Shown here: in pieces, positions 63,365 through 64,000 of the stretch
Layout of the letters: each line of letters begins with the position of its first letter
Position numbering within the stretch: position 1 is the first letter of the stretch
Assembly: GCF_009664835.1 (NCBI RefSeq)
Contig: NZ_CP045929.1
Coordinates: forward strand, 1,364,001-1,428,000
Length of the DNA: 64,000 nucleotides
Reading direction: 5' to 3'
DNA from: Allosaccharopolyspora coralli
GTDB taxonomy: Bacteria > Actinomycetota > Actinomycetes > Mycobacteriales > Pseudonocardiaceae
The notes under the pieces: generated by a model
What the model saw: the letters and a program-made list of their open reading frames with translations, nothing else
Told to the model about the DNA's origin: nothing
The model's database searches: none
Position numbers and translations under genes: made by a program

Positions 63365-64000
63365 GTGACCAGCACTCCTGATGCGCACCGTTCCGGTTTC
63401 GCCTGCTTCGTCGGACGGCCCAACGCGGGCAAGTCGACGCTGATGAACGACCTCGTCGGCTCGAAGGTGGCGATCACGTCGAGCAAGCCGCAGACGACGC
63501 GGCACGCCATCCGGGGCATCGTGCACCGCGAGGACGCGCAGTTGATCGTCGTCGACACGCCCGGTCTGCATCGCCCGCGGACGCTGTTGGGCGAGCGGCT
63601 GAACGATCTCGTGCACGAGACGTGGTCCGAGGTCGACGTCATCGGGTTCTGCGTGCCTGCGGACCAGAAGGTCGGCCCCGGGGACCGCTACATCGCCGAG
63701 CAGTTGGCGAAGGTGGCTCGCCGCACGCCGGTGGTCGGGGTGGTCACCAAGACCGACCTGGTCGGCAAGCAGCAGGTCGCCGAGCAGTTGCTCGCGCTGC
63801 AGGAGTTGATGGACTTCGCCGAGCTGGTGCCGGTGTCGGCGGTCGACGACTACCAGATGAACACCCTCGCCGACCTGCTCGTCTCCCAGCTTCCGGAAGG
63901 CCCGCAGCTGTACCCGGACGGTGAGCTCACCGACGAACCGGAGGAGACACTGGTCGCGGAGATGATTCGGGAGGCCGCGCTGGAGGGCGTGCGCGACGAA
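63365..64000 (+). CDS. era: GTPase Era, N-terminal part (truncated by window end)
   Basis: The visible 212 residues contain the Era GTPase domain: G1 VGRPNAGKSTLMND, the switch SKPQTTRHAIRGI (T in G2), G3 DTPGLHRPR and G4 TKTDL. The KH domain that binds the 3' end of 16S rRNA lies beyond the window. Era acts in 30S assembly, in line with YbeY and RsmE just upstream. GTG 63365 is leaderless by its spacing to GACAAT. Confidence 0.95.
   Translation, partial: MTSTPDAHRSGFACFVGRPNAGKSTLMNDLVGSKVAITSSKPQTTRHAIRGIVHREDAQLIVVDTPGLHRPRTLLGERLNDLVHETWSEVDVIGFCVPADQKVGPGDRYIAEQLAKVARRTPVVGVVTKTDLVGKQQVAEQLLALQELMDFAELVPVSAVDDYQMNTLADLLVSQLPEGPQLYPDGELTDEPEETLVAEMIREAALEGVRDE

Overview
This is a high-GC actinobacterial chromosome segment. 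Protein content (RamB/isocitrate lyase pair, DnaJ2/HrcA, CysN/CysD/CysH/Sir, LAL-type regulator, Erm methyltransferase), frequent GTG starts, overlapping ATGA operon junctions and many TAnnnT-N6/7-start (leaderless) promoters point to the Pseudonocardiaceae (Saccharomonospora/Amycolatopsis-like). The genus is an inference.

Layout. 1-13 kb: a truncated histidine phosphatase, a DegV protein, an Erm 23S rRNA methyltransferase with a putative macrolide-sensing leader peptide, comEA-comEC, thrC (reverse, behind a SAM-I riboswitch), holA, rpsT, a TSUP permease, an SPFH/ribbon-helix-helix pair, a VOC protein and lepA. 13-18 kb: a DUF559-like protein, a methyltransferase and the divergent ramB/aceA pair (glyoxylate shunt). 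18.4-32.6 kb: a complete benzoate-to-central-metabolism block. On the minus strand lies benA-benB-(benC-FCD-benD fusion)-LAL regulator. Divergent from it on the plus strand lies lysR-catB-catA-catC-pcaD-pcaF-pcaI-pcaJ. Together these enzymes can take benzoate through catechol, muconate, muconolactone and 3-oxoadipate to acetyl-CoA plus succinyl-CoA. No benzoate transporter is seen. 32.6-35.5 kb: a flavin monooxygenase, a nitronate monooxygenase and a MOSC protein. 35.7-40.7 kb: a valine-catabolism set (mmsA, acyl-CoA dehydrogenase, 3-hydroxyisobutyryl-CoA hydrolase, mmsB). 40.7-47.5 kb: a membrane-anchored RNase with a barstar inhibitor, an enoyl-CoA hydratase, a 1199-aa protein with two degenerate ADP-ribosylglycohydrolase domains, and a class A beta-lactamase-fold protein. 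47.7-53.7 kb: an assimilatory sulfate operon (leader peptide-sir-zinc ribbon-cysH-cysD-cysN-chelatase). 53.8-64 kb: the conserved hemW, (vapBC), hrcA, dnaJ, rsmE, HIT, phoH, ybeY, CNNM, cytidine-deaminase-like, era backbone; era runs off the end.

Seven copies of a 44-nt perfect or near-perfect hairpin (GCGTGAGYC-T5-GGT arms) are scattered through gene 3' ends. Compensatory changes between their arms show that pairing is maintained. The most unusual single object is the 949-residue in-frame fusion of BenC, a Pro/Ala linker with three AGQ repeats, a GntR-type FCD sensor domain without its DNA-binding half, and BenD. Other items worth attention are the SAM-I riboswitch on threonine synthase with an alternative pairing onto the thrC start, the Erm leader with an RLR arrest motif and a WhiB7-like promoter, and the double pseudo-ADP-ribosylglycohydrolase.
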